A DNA stretch of 64,000 nucleotides from Rathayibacter sp. VKM Ac-2856. Its GTDB lineage: Bacteria; Actinomycetota; Actinomycetes; Actinomycetales; Microbacteriaceae. The translations under genes and the position numbers were made by a program. This document shows, in pieces, positions 52,163 to 60,617 of the stretch; position 1 is the first letter of the stretch, and every line of letters begins with the position of its first letter. The notes beneath the pieces were generated by a model. It did no database searches. It saw only the letters and a list, made by a program, of their open reading frames with translations, and was not told where the DNA came from. The DNA lies in the NCBI RefSeq assembly GCF_013205055.1, contig NZ_JABMLF010000001.1, positions 1,460,937 to 1,524,936 of the forward strand, in the 5' to 3' direction.

Positions 52163-53055
52163 TGAGCCATCGACGACGGCGCCCCGGGGGACGTCACCTT
52201 CGGGGCGCCCTCGGCGCAGTGGCCTCTGTTGCATTGCTGAGCGCCTGCGCGATCAGCTCGGCCGGACCTGACGAATCCGCTCGCGCGAACCTGGACTCGG
52301 CCAGCGGGGAGATCGTCATGCCGCTGGACGAGTACGCGTTCTACGGGCGTCACTCAGACCAGCAGGTCTTCGAGGCTGCTGCGGAGGCGGTGCTCGCGGA
52401 GTGCATGAGATCGAAGGGATTCACGTATTCAGTCGCTCGAGCACCGGCCGACCCGTCGACCGACCTCGATGATCGGACCTTCGGGATCTGGGACGAGCCG
52501 CGCGCGGCCCGCTACGGCTTCGATTTCGCACCATCGCCGCTGGACATCGCGATGAAGAACGCTCGAACGGCCGGAGGGCTGCAGTGGTCGGCGGCGTACG
52601 ACGGCTGCGCTCAGGACGACGAATCGGTGACGGCGGCGATGGACACCGTCACTCCCCCGCAGGACGAGTACCTGAACAGTCTCGTCTCCCGCTTGGAGAG
52701 CGAGGCGCGGACGAAGGCGCGGAAGGACGAGCGCTGGCAGCGGGCTCGCGAGCCCTGGGAGCAGTGCCTGCAGGAGGCCGGACTCACTCCTCAGACCGGT
52801 GAGAGCTACCTGTCTCAGCAGTCGTACGACCTGCTGGAGGAGGAAGGAGCGGGCAGCAGCGAGGAGGGGATCCGGCTCGCCTCGATCGAGGCCCGCTGCA
52901 ACACCGACACCCGCCTGACGCAGACGCTCGCGGACCTCGAAGCGGCCTACCAGCAGCCCTTGATCGACGCGAACCAAGCGGCGTTGAACGAGGAGAAGGA
53001 GCGCAAGCAGGAACTCCTCGACGCCGCGCGCGCGTACATCGCCGCGCATGGTTGA
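52162..53055 (+). CDS. Lipoprotein of unknown function
   Basis: 297 residues from GTG 52162, overlapping the previous stop by one base. A basic signal with lipobox LLSAC (about residue 29) lipidates it. The mature part is Glu/Gln-rich, helical, with four more cysteines (ECMRSKG, YDGCAQ, QCLQEAG, ARCNTD) that may form two disulfides. No domain family recognised. It ends 8 bp into the adaptor gene. Confidence 0.75.
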   Translation: MSHRRRRPGGRHLRGALGAVASVALLSACAISSAGPDESARANLDSASGEIVMPLDEYAFYGRHSDQQVFEAAAEAVLAECMRSKGFTYSVARAPADPSTDLDDRTFGIWDEPRAARYGFDFAPSPLDIAMKNARTAGGLQWSAAYDGCAQDDESVTAAMDTVTPPQDEYLNSLVSRLESEARTKARKDERWQRAREPWEQCLQEAGLTPQTGESYLSQQSYDLLEEEGAGSSEEGIRLASIEARCNTDTRLTQTLADLEAAYQQPLIDANQAALNEEKERKQELLDAARAYIAAHG

Positions 53056-54292
53056 CGGCGACGTCACCGACGGAGAGGGTGCGGTCGAGAGCCGCGGACG
53101 CCTCCGGCGCATCGAGCACCCCCTCCGAGCGGTCGTCGCGGCCGGTGTCCTGATCGGGTCGATCGCGGCCTCCTTCCTGACGGGGCTCCTGGTGCAGGCT
53201 CCGGACCGCGGACCCGGAGAGCAGGCGCGGCAGACGATCCGGGTCACCGTGCCGGTGGAGAGGCGAGTCGTCGACTCCCGCACGGCGTTCGCCGGGATCG
53301 TCGTCGCAGGGAGCGAGCAGACGCTCAGCACGATCCCCGCGGGGGTCCCGGCCGTGGTCACGAGGCGGACCGTCGACGTCGGCGAGGCGATCGGACCGGG
53401 AAGTCTCGTCGGTGCCGTCTCCGGCCGACCCGTCTTCGTCCTGCCCGCGCCGCTGGCGCTCTACCGCGATCTGCGCACCGGCGACGAGGGCGACGACGTC
53501 TCATCCCTCCAGCGCGCGCTCCGCGCGATCGGAGCGGACGTCGAGGTGACCGGCTGGGTGGACTGGCGGACCACCGCCGCCGTGACGGAGCTCTTCGTCG
53601 ACAACGGCTTCCCCGCGCCGACCGCCGCCCCCGACGCGGTGGAGTCGTCGCCTGCCGATCCTGATCCGTCGGAGCCCACGTCCTCCCCGACGCCCGAGGG
53701 GCAGCAGCCCCTCGTCGTCCGTCCCCCGGGTCCGCTCATCCCCTTCGCGAGCTTCGTCGCGCTGGCGGAGGCCGAGGCGACCGTCACAGGCGCCCTACCG
53801 CTCGGCGCGACCGTCACGAGCGAGGCTCCGCTGGTCACGGTCCGCACCTCTCCGAACACCGTCTCGTTCCGGGCCGACGCGGTGAGCGCTGCGACGCTGA
53901 CCGTCGGACAGGAGGTGGGCGTTCAGGCCGACACCCGGCAGCTCGCGGGCACGATCACGACGATCGGGGAGTTCGTCGAGGCCTCGGACGGCAAGGCGCC
54001 GGGACGGGACGTCACGGTCGCCTCGGCCGATCCCGCCTTCGCGGGACTCTCGCCCGGCCTGAGCGTCACCGTGCTGCCGCAGGCTCCGCACGAGGAGTCC
54101 CTCGCGGTGCCGACGGTCGCCCTCCGGCAGGACGCCGAGGGGACCTTCGTCCTCGTGCCGGACGATGCCGAGGCAGGAGCGGAGCAGCCGGCACCCCGGC
54201 GAGTGCCTGTCACCGTCGACTACTCGGGGAACGGCTGGACCGCGATCGCCGGCGACGTCCTCGCGCCCGGCAGCGAGGTGATCCTGCAGTGA
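53048..54292 (+). CDS. Periplasmic-adaptor-like membrane protein with peptidoglycan-binding domain
   Basis: 414 residues. One membrane helix (about 26-50), a barrel-sandwich region (PVERRVVDSRTAFAGIV... and matching C-terminal strands) as in HlyD/MacA adaptors, and a PG_binding_1 domain (about 135-195: LRTGDEGDDVSSLQRALRAIG) in the middle. A Pro/Ser/Thr linker follows. It probably joins the MacB-like transporter to the wall. Overlaps its neighbours on both sides. Confidence 0.82.
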   Translation: MVDGDVTDGEGAVESRGRLRRIEHPLRAVVAAGVLIGSIAASFLTGLLVQAPDRGPGEQARQTIRVTVPVERRVVDSRTAFAGIVVAGSEQTLSTIPAGVPAVVTRRTVDVGEAIGPGSLVGAVSGRPVFVLPAPLALYRDLRTGDEGDDVSSLQRALRAIGADVEVTGWVDWRTTAAVTELFVDNGFPAPTAAPDAVESSPADPDPSEPTSSPTPEGQQPLVVRPPGPLIPFASFVALAEAEATVTGALPLGATVTSEAPLVTVRTSPNTVSFRADAVSAATLTVGQEVGVQADTRQLAGTITTIGEFVEASDGKAPGRDVTVASADPAFAGLSPGLSVTVLPQAPHEESLAVPTVALRQDAEGTFVLVPDDAEAGAEQPAPRRVPVTVDYSGNGWTAIAGDVLAPGSEVILQ

Positions 54293-56271
54293 CCGTCACC
54301 CCGTCCTCGGACGAGACGGCGGGTCCGCCGGCCGCCCTCGAGCTGACCGGGATCACCCGGATCTTCGGCGCCGACCCCGCGACCGGCATCCGGGACATCG
54401 GCATCACCGTGCGGCAGGGGGAGTTCGTCGCGATCGTCGGTCCGTCCGGCTCGGGCAAGAGCACGCTGCTGAACGTCCTCGGCCTGCTCGACACTCCTAC
54501 GGCGGGCAGCTACCGCGTCTACGGGACGGAGGTCGCCTCCCTGCGCGAGCGCGAGCGCGACCGCCTCCGGTCCCGGGTCTTCGGATTCGTCTTCCAGCAG
54601 TCGTTCGTCCTCGGCGACGTCTCCGCCCTGCACAACGCGGCCCTCGGACTCCGCACGCAGCGCGTCCCGCTCGCGGAGCGCGGCGAGCGGGCGCTGGACG
54701 CCCTCGCCCGGCTCGGCGTGGAATCCAGGGCGCACGCCGCCGGGCGGGTCCTCTCCGGCGGTGAGCAGCAGCGTCTCGCCCTCGCTCGCGCCATCGCCAC
54801 CCGGCCGCAGATCGTCCTCGCCGACGAGCCGACCGGCAATCTGGACCGGGCCAACGGGGCGGCGGTGCTCGACTGCCTTCGCGATCTCCATGCCGGCGGA
54901 GTCACCGTCGTCCTGATCACCCACGACGAGTCGATCGCGGCGGCCGCGGACCGCACGATCCGCATCGTCGACGGCACTGTCGACCCGTCGACGGCCACCT
55001 CACCGCCGGCCGGTGCACAGAGGGCCGCCGAGGGGGCGGGTGTCGAGGAGGCGGAACCGTCGCGCCGGAGTCCTCTCCGCCGGGTCACGGCGCTCGCCGA
55101 CGACCTCGGCGACGCCCTCGACGTCGTCACCACCCGGCTGGCGCGCACCCTGTTCCTGCTGCTCGCCTTCGCGCTGGGGATCGGCGGTCTGGTCGCGTCG
55201 ATCGGGGTCAGCGAGAGCGCCTCCAGCAGCGTCGCGGACAGACTGAACGCGGCCGCCCTCGACGACGTGCGCGTCTCGGTCCCCGGCGGCACGGGTCTCC
55301 TGCGCGACGACGACCGTCGCCTCTCCGGATGGATCGCTTCGGCGTCGTCTCTGCCGAGGGTCGCCGGAGTCGGCTCCGCGTCCGTGGCGTCGGGAGGCTC
55401 CGCCTCGATCCAGCGCCTCTCGCCCTCCGAGCCGGAGAGGGGATCGCCGCTGAGACTGATGTCCGCGTCCTCGGGCTACCTGCGGCTCACGGGCGCATCG
55501 CCCGTGGGCCCGGACACCTTCGGACTCCTCGACGACCGATCGGTGCGCGGGATCGCGATCGTCGGTCGCGACGCGGCGGTGGCACTCGAGCTCCCACCCC
55601 CGGGCCCCGGCTGCCGGCTCTGGGTGAACGGCCGAACGGTCGACGTCGTCGGCGTGCTCGACGCCGGGCCTCGGCAGGCCGACCTCACCGACTCGGTGAT
55701 CGTCTCCTCCGATGTCCTGCAGGGCTCGTCCGACGTCACGACGGCGCTCCTGATCCGCACCGAGCCCGGGTACCCCGCCGCCGTCGCGGAGGCGGTCCCC
55801 CTTCGGCTCGATCCCGCGAACCCCGGACGGTTCGGCGTCGAGACCGTCGCCGACCTCCGCGATCTCCGGACGGGTATCGGCAGCGACCTCGGCGCCCTGA
55901 TCGCGCTCATCTCCCTCATCCTTCTCGTCCTCGCCACCATCAGCGCCGCCACGACCCTGCACCTCTCCGTGCAGGCCCGGGCGCATGAGATCGCACTGCG
56001 CCGGGCCGTCGGCGCCGGCAGGACCGCGGTCGGACGCCTCTTCCTCGCCGAGGGCCTCCTCATCGGCCTCCTCGGCGGAGCGGTAGGCGTGGCCGTCGGG
56101 AGTGCCGCGACGCTCGTCATCGCCGTGCTGCAGGGCTGGACCCCGGTCCTCGAGTCCTGGCTGCCGGCGGCGGGGCTCGGCGTCGGACTCCTGACGGGGC
56201 TCGCCGCCTCGACGATCCCCGCCTGGACGGCGAGCCGGCAGGACCCGGCGCTCGCGCTGCGCGCCCGGTGA
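54289..56271 (+). CDS. MacB-like ABC exporter, fused ATPase and FtsX permease
   Basis: 660 residues. The N-terminal ATPase has GPSGSGKST, LSGGEQQR and LADEPTGNLD; the C-terminal half has one helix, a large extracytoplasmic domain, then three helices of the FtsX type. GTG 54289 overlaps the adaptor stop. With the adaptor, lipoprotein and secreted I36-like protein it forms a probable tripartite mechanotransmission transporter; substrate unknown. Confidence 0.88.
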   Translation: MTVTPSSDETAGPPAALELTGITRIFGADPATGIRDIGITVRQGEFVAIVGPSGSGKSTLLNVLGLLDTPTAGSYRVYGTEVASLRERERDRLRSRVFGFVFQQSFVLGDVSALHNAALGLRTQRVPLAERGERALDALARLGVESRAHAAGRVLSGGEQQRLALARAIATRPQIVLADEPTGNLDRANGAAVLDCLRDLHAGGVTVVLITHDESIAAAADRTIRIVDGTVDPSTATSPPAGAQRAAEGAGVEEAEPSRRSPLRRVTALADDLGDALDVVTTRLARTLFLLLAFALGIGGLVASIGVSESASSSVADRLNAAALDDVRVSVPGGTGLLRDDDRRLSGWIASASSLPRVAGVGSASVASGGSASIQRLSPSEPERGSPLRLMSASSGYLRLTGASPVGPDTFGLLDDRSVRGIAIVGRDAAVALELPPPGPGCRLWVNGRTVDVVGVLDAGPRQADLTDSVIVSSDVLQGSSDVTTALLIRTEPGYPAAVAEAVPLRLDPANPGRFGVETVADLRDLRTGIGSDLGALIALISLILLVLATISAATTLHLSVQARAHEIALRRAVGAGRTAVGRLFLAEGLLIGLLGGAVGVAVGSAATLVIAVLQGWTPVLESWLPAAGLGVGLLTGLAASTIPAWTASRQDPALALRAR

Positions 56272-56278
56272 TCCGTGC

Positions 56279-56311
56279 CGGTCGAGTAGCCGCGCAGCGG
56301 CGTATCGAGAC
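56279..56311 (+). repeat. Dispersed hairpin repeat, plus orientation
   Basis: Copy immediately after the MacB-like gene, facing the minus copies at 56361 and 56405. Confidence 0.82.
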
Positions 56312-56360
56312 CCGCCGACGTCAGACGCCGGCCAGACGACTCAGCTGTCGGTGACGGTGG

Positions 56361-56432
56361 ATCTCGATACGCCCGCTGCGCGGGCTACTCGATCAGCAGG
56401 GGGCGCCCGCTTCGCGGGCTACTCGATCTGTA
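56361..56432 (-). repeat. Two minus-orientation copies of the dispersed hairpin repeat
   Basis: A full copy at 56361-56397 (stem GCCCGC/GCGGGC) and a shorter half copy at 56405-56432. They sit in the gap between the convergent MacB-like and FHA genes. Confidence 0.78.
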
Positions 56433-56444
56433 GGGGGCGCCCGG

Positions 56445-57374
56445 TCAGGCCTCGCCCGGGAGGGCCTTGCGGAGGACGATTCGGGTCCAGGCGCCGACGT
56501 AGACGCGGTCGCCCTCCTCGATCTCGCGGCGCTGGCCGGTGGGGATCGGGGTCTGCGGGAGCGGGGCGCCGGCGGCGGCGAGGTAGGTGCCGTTCGCGGA
56601 CTGCAGGTCCTCGACCCACCAGCGGTAGCCGTCGGTGTTGAGCTGGCAGTGGCGGCGGGAGACGCCGGAGTCGGTGCCGCAGTCGATCTGCGGGGAGATG
56701 CCGCGCGAGACGGAGGGGCGCCCGACGAGCAGCGAGCGCTCGCGCAGCACGACGATCGTGGGCGGTCCGGCGGAGGGCATCGGGTCCTCGGCGCGCTGCT
56801 CGGCGTACCAGTCGGGGTCGACCCAGATCTCGGCGATCCAGGGGTCGTCCTCCTCCTCGGGCGCGGGCGTCGCGACCGGCGCGGCGGTCGGCGTGCTGCC
56901 GGTGACCTCGGCGAGGACCTCGGTCGCGGGAGCTGCGCTCTCGGCGGGCGGCGCCGTGGCGACGGGCACGTCGAACCCCGCCTCCTCCTCCGGGACGAGC
57001 CGGGCGGGAGCACCCGGGGCGCCGGGAGCACCCGGCGCGGGCGCCTCGCCGACGTGCGCGGCCGGGTCGCCGGCCGCCGTCGCGGAGCCGCCGACCTCGC
57101 CGGGTGCGCGGACGGCGCCCGGCTCGGTGAACGAGTCGGCCTCGGGCAGCGAGCCGGTGGTGAAGTCGTAGCCGCAGTTCTCGCAGAACAGCGCTCCGGC
57201 CTCGTTCGGGTAGGAGCAGTTCGGGCAGACGGCGGGACCGGTCGGGATCGCCTCCGTGGGGGCGGCGGCGCTCGGCCCGGGCGCGGACGGCGCGGCCGGC
57301 GCGATCGGGGCGCCACAGACGTCGCAGTAGTCGCCGGACGCGGAGGCGTGCCCCTCCGGGCAGCGGTAGCTCAC
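56445..57374 (-). CDS. FHA-domain protein with two zinc ribbons
   Basis: 309 residues from GTG 57374, which overlaps the VWA stop. Two N-terminal CxxC zinc ribbons (CPEGH...CDVCG and CPNCS...CENCG) precede an Ala/Pro/Glu-rich linker. The C-terminal FHA domain has VGRPSV, SRRHC and NGTYL, the phosphothreonine-binding residues. It would bind a phosphorylated partner made by a Ser/Thr kinase; the partner is unknown. It is coupled to the VWA gene. Confidence 0.87.
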   Translation of the reverse strand: MSYRCPEGHASASGDYCDVCGAPIAPAAPSAPGPSAAAPTEAIPTGPAVCPNCSYPNEAGALFCENCGYDFTTGSLPEADSFTEPGAVRAPGEVGGSATAAGDPAAHVGEAPAPGAPGAPGAPARLVPEEEAGFDVPVATAPPAESAAPATEVLAEVTGSTPTAAPVATPAPEEEDDPWIAEIWVDPDWYAEQRAEDPMPSAGPPTIVVLRERSLLVGRPSVSRGISPQIDCGTDSGVSRRHCQLNTDGYRWWVEDLQSANGTYLAAAGAPLPQTPIPTGQRREIEEGDRVYVGAWTRIVLRKALPGEA

Positions 57375-58645
57375 TTGCGCACCCGCGTGGTCTTCGTCGA
57401 GGCGGTGTCGAGCGCCATCTCGTCGAGGCGGGCGACGCCGCGCTTCAGCCGGACCGTGCCCTCGTTCGGATCGTCGATCTCCACCACCTTGCGCAGCTTC
57501 GCGGTCGCCTCGTCGTTGCCGGTGGCCGCGGCCAGCTGCACGGCGCGGCCGAGCTTGACGGTCGCGGTGGCGTCGTCGCCGACGGCCTTCGCGGCGAGGC
57601 CGTCCTGGATCGCCGAGGCGAGCTCCGTCTGGCCGGTGTAGTGCGCGACGGCCGGGTCGATGCGCGCGGTGAGCGCCGAGTCGTCGGTCCAGCGGGCCTT
57701 CACCAGGGCGGAGGCGACCACCTCGTCGCGCACGCTGAGCTGCACGCGGGCGGCCAGCTGCTCGGCGCCGACCGGCTTCGAGGCGACGCGGACGGCGACG
57801 TGGTACTCCCGCGACTCGTCGCCCCAGGCGCCGGTCGGGTAGCTGCCGGTCAGCGGGTTCACCGAGGTGCGGCGGGAGCTGAGGTCCTCGAGGTTCGGCG
57901 CGACCTGGCGGACGAAGAGCAGCTGGGAGCCCTGCGGCGTCCAGACGCGCAGCTCGCCGTCGGCGACGCCGCGGCCCATCGACGCCTGGATCAGCTGCTC
58001 GAAGTCGGCGGCCATGTCGGCCGGGTTCGCGATGAGCCCCACGGTGCCCAGCAGCGCGCTCGCGATGGTGCGCGCCTCCTCGACGACCCAGCGGGAGCCG
58101 ACGCCGCGCACGTCGCACTGGAAGACGCCGCCGGCCGCGCGGATCGCGGCGTCGAGCTGCATCCGCGACTCGTGCTCGTTCTTGCCGTCGGTGAGCAGGA
58201 TCGCGTGCCGCTGCTTCGCCTCGGGGACGCTGGAGAAGAGCTGGCGCGCGAGGGTCAGCCAGGTGCCCATCGCGGTGCCGCCGTCGGCCTGGAGGTAGCC
58301 GATGGCCTCCTTCGCCGCGGCGCGGGCGCCGGGCTCCATCCGCACCATCGACACGGAGGCGTTGGGGTACGGGAAGGCGCGGTCGGCGCGCTCGGACCCG
58401 GCGATGACGGCGAAGAAGGTGCCGTCGAGGATCTGGTCGACGGCCACGGCGGCGGCGCGCTTGGCCGCGGTCATGTTCTCGCCGGTCATCGACCCCGAGC
58501 AGTCGACGATGATGAGCTCGGCGGCCGCTCCGTCGCTGCCGGCCGCGCCGGTGCCCGAGGCGGTCACCGTCACGATCGCGTGCACATCCGTCGCGCCGTC
58601 CGAGAGGAACTCGTTCTGAAAGACACTCGCGCTGAACTCCGCCAT
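57371..58645 (-). CDS. VWA-domain protein
   Basis: 424 residues, cytoplasmic by lack of signal. The VWA domain (about 44-215) has an intact metal site DCSGSMTG plus later Thr and Asp (ADGGTAMGTW, LTDGKNEH). The C-terminal part is a beta-rich region and helical bundle. It is coupled to the FHA/zinc-ribbon gene. TAAACT 6 nt before the ATG marks a leaderless promoter. Confidence 0.87.
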   Translation of the reverse strand: MAEFSASVFQNEFLSDGATDVHAIVTVTASGTGAAGSDGAAAELIIVDCSGSMTGENMTAAKRAAAVAVDQILDGTFFAVIAGSERADRAFPYPNASVSMVRMEPGARAAAKEAIGYLQADGGTAMGTWLTLARQLFSSVPEAKQRHAILLTDGKNEHESRMQLDAAIRAAGGVFQCDVRGVGSRWVVEEARTIASALLGTVGLIANPADMAADFEQLIQASMGRGVADGELRVWTPQGSQLLFVRQVAPNLEDLSSRRTSVNPLTGSYPTGAWGDESREYHVAVRVASKPVGAEQLAARVQLSVRDEVVASALVKARWTDDSALTARIDPAVAHYTGQTELASAIQDGLAAKAVGDDATATVKLGRAVQLAAATGNDEATAKLRKVVEIDDPNEGTVRLKRGVARLDEMALDTASTKTTRVRK

Positions 58646-58651
58646 TCGGCC

Positions 58652-58657
58652 AGTTTA
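58652..58657 (-). promoter_or_regulatory. -10 box of a leaderless promoter (VWA gene)
   Basis: TAAACT on the minus strand ends 6 nt before the ATG at 58645. Confidence 0.5.
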
Positions 58658-59446
58658 TTGTGCTGCCTCGCCGCGACCGCCCTTCTCCTCGCCGGATGCG
58701 CAGCAACCGTCGGGCAACCGGCCCTCCCTCCGGCGGGCGCGAGCTTCGACTACCAGCTCGGCGGCGCCTACCCGCCGGCGGAGGGGACGGACCTCGTCGT
58801 GCGCGACCGGACCGCGGAGCCCGAGCCGGGGGTGTACTCGGTCTGCTACGTCAACGCGTTCCAGACCCAGCCCGGCGCGGAGGCGGAGTGGGCGGCGCAT
58901 CCCGAGCTGCTGCTGCGGGACGCGGACGGCGAGCCCGTCACCGATCCCGACTGGCCGGACGAGACGCTGCTCGACGTGTCGACGGAGGCGAAGCGGGCGG
59001 CGCTGCTCGACGTGGTGGGACCGTGGCTGGCGGGCTGCGCCGAGAGCGGCTTCGACGCCGTCGAGGCCGACAACCTCGACTCCGCGACCCGCTCCGACGG
59101 CCTGCTGACCGACTCCGACACCGCTGCCTTCGCGCGGGAGCTCGTCACCGAGGCGCACCGGGTGGGCCTGGCGATCGGCCAGAAGAACGCGGCGGAGCGG
59201 GCCGAGGAGATGCGCGGGCTCGGCTTCGACTTCGCGATCACCGAGGAGTGCGAGGTGTTCACGGAGTGCGACGCGTACACGGACGTGTACGGCGAGCGGG
59301 TGTACGAGGTGGAGTACACGGACGTCGAGGACGCGGACGCGGTGTTCGCCCGGGCGTGCGCGCGCGGCGACGGCATCGGCGTGCTGCTGCGCGACCGCGA
59401 CCTGCTGACGCCGGCGGACGAGGGCTACGTCTCGGAGCGGTGCTGA
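58658..59446 (+). CDS. GH114-type glycosidase lipoprotein, start unclear
   Basis: About 262 residues from TTG 58658. A hydrophobic segment with lipobox LLLAGC opens it, but few positive charges precede; an upstream extension is possible, though no ATG/GTG/ribosome site is seen. The body is TIM-barrel-like, with GVYSVCYVNAFQTQPGAEAEW, FDAVEADNLDS and FAITEECEVF matching the endo-alpha-1,4-polygalactosaminidase group. It would act on galactosaminogalactan-type glycans, made by filamentous fungi; the target is inferred. Only 12 bp separate it from the divergent VWA start. Confidence 0.7.
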   Translation: MCCLAATALLLAGCAATVGQPALPPAGASFDYQLGGAYPPAEGTDLVVRDRTAEPEPGVYSVCYVNAFQTQPGAEAEWAAHPELLLRDADGEPVTDPDWPDETLLDVSTEAKRAALLDVVGPWLAGCAESGFDAVEADNLDSATRSDGLLTDSDTAAFARELVTEAHRVGLAIGQKNAAERAEEMRGLGFDFAITEECEVFTECDAYTDVYGERVYEVEYTDVEDADAVFARACARGDGIGVLLRDRDLLTPADEGYVSERC

Positions 59447-59533
59447 GGAGCGGGTGCTGACGAGTCCCCTGCCGATCGACTACCGCCGTCAACCCCGGGT
59501 CGGCGGGTGCCGCCGCCTGCCAGGCTGGGCGCC

Positions 59534-60280
59534 GTGCCTTCCTGGTCCCTCGCCCTGCTCAGCGGCGTCCTCGGCGGAGCGACCCTCCTCATCGGAGCGG
59601 CGCTCGCCTGGTTCGTCCGCGTCCCGCCCAAGCTGACCGCCGCCATCTCGGCGTTCGGCGCCGGCGTGCTGATCTCCGCCCTCGCCTACGAGCTGGTGCA
59701 GGAGGCGGCCGACGACGGCGGGCTCCTGCCGACAGTGCTCGGCACGCTGGTCGGCGCCGTGGTCTTCGTCGGGGCCGACGCGCTGCTGACTCGCGCCGGG
59801 GCCGGGAACCGCAAGAGCGCGAAGGGCTCCGGCTCCTCCGGCGGCGGCACCGCGATCGCCGCGGGCGCGCTGATCGACGGCATCCCCGAGTCGATCGTGC
59901 TCGGGCTCTCGGTCGCGCAGGGCGGGGCGGGAGCGGCGATCAGCGTGCCGATCGTGGCTGCCGTCGCGATCTCGAACCTGCCGGAGGGGCTCTCCTCCAC
60001 GGTCGGCATGAAGGCCGACGGCCGCTCGGCGCGCTACGTGTTCACCGTCTGGGGAGGCATCGCCGCGCTCTCCGCGATCGCCGCGCTCGTCGGCTTCCTC
60101 GTCTTCGCGAGCGCACCCGGAGCGGTCGTCGCGTTCGTGACCACGGTCGCGGCCGGCGCGATCCTCGCGATGATCTCCAACACGATGATCCCCGAGGCCT
60201 TCGACCGCGACGACGTGCTCACGGGGCTGTACGCGGTGCTCGGGTTCGTGACGGCGTTCGCGCTGCACTCCGTTTCTTAG
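59534..60280 (+). CDS. ZIP-family metal transporter
   Basis: 248 residues from GTG 59534, eight helices. The metal-site motifs read DGIPES and SNLPEG rather than the common HNIPEG, so the site has lost one His. The loop after helix 3 is short and Gly/Ser-rich. Probably a zinc or other divalent-metal importer. A GTG at 59507 is an alternative start. Confidence 0.85.
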   Translation: MPSWSLALLSGVLGGATLLIGAALAWFVRVPPKLTAAISAFGAGVLISALAYELVQEAADDGGLLPTVLGTLVGAVVFVGADALLTRAGAGNRKSAKGSGSSGGGTAIAAGALIDGIPESIVLGLSVAQGGAGAAISVPIVAAVAISNLPEGLSSTVGMKADGRSARYVFTVWGGIAALSAIAALVGFLVFASAPGAVVAFVTTVAAGAILAMISNTMIPEAFDRDDVLTGLYAVLGFVTAFALHSVS

Positions 60281-60444
60281 GACGCCGCGGGGCGGCGTCT
60301 CGCGGTCGGCGGAGTGGGTGGTGCGTTTCGCAGAGCGTGGTGCGGTCGCCGACGGGGATCCGCTGGGACGCGGATCCCCGGATACGGCGTGCGGGTGGCC
60401 GGGTGGTTCGGAGAGGTCCCCGTCGATCGTCGGCGGGGGCCGAC

Positions 60445-60482
60445 CATGCTGGTCGAGTAGACGCGGAGCAACGTAGCGAGAC
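60445..60482 (+). repeat. Dispersed hairpin repeat, diverged
   Basis: Copy with several substitutions (GTAGACGCGGAGCAACGTAGC). The 337-bp gap 60281-60617 holds this copy and those at 60503 and 60574; I see no gene there. Confidence 0.72.
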
Positions 60483-60502
60483 CCGGCGTGTGCACGACGG
60501 TG

Positions 60503-60543
60503 GATCTCGATACGCCCGCTGCGCGGGCTACTCGATCAGCATG
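60503..60543 (-). repeat. Dispersed hairpin repeat, minus orientation
   Basis: Stem GCCCGC/GCGGGC, as at 56361. Confidence 0.82.
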
Positions 60544-60573
60544 AAGGGGCGCCCGCTCGGGACGCGGCCCACC

Positions 60574-60611
60574 CATGCTGGTCGAGTAGCCGCGCAGCGG
60601 CGTATCGAGAC
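60574..60611 (+). repeat. Dispersed hairpin repeat, plus orientation
   Basis: Full copy ending next to the aminotransferase stop. Confidence 0.85.
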
Positions 60612-60617
60612 CCCGCG

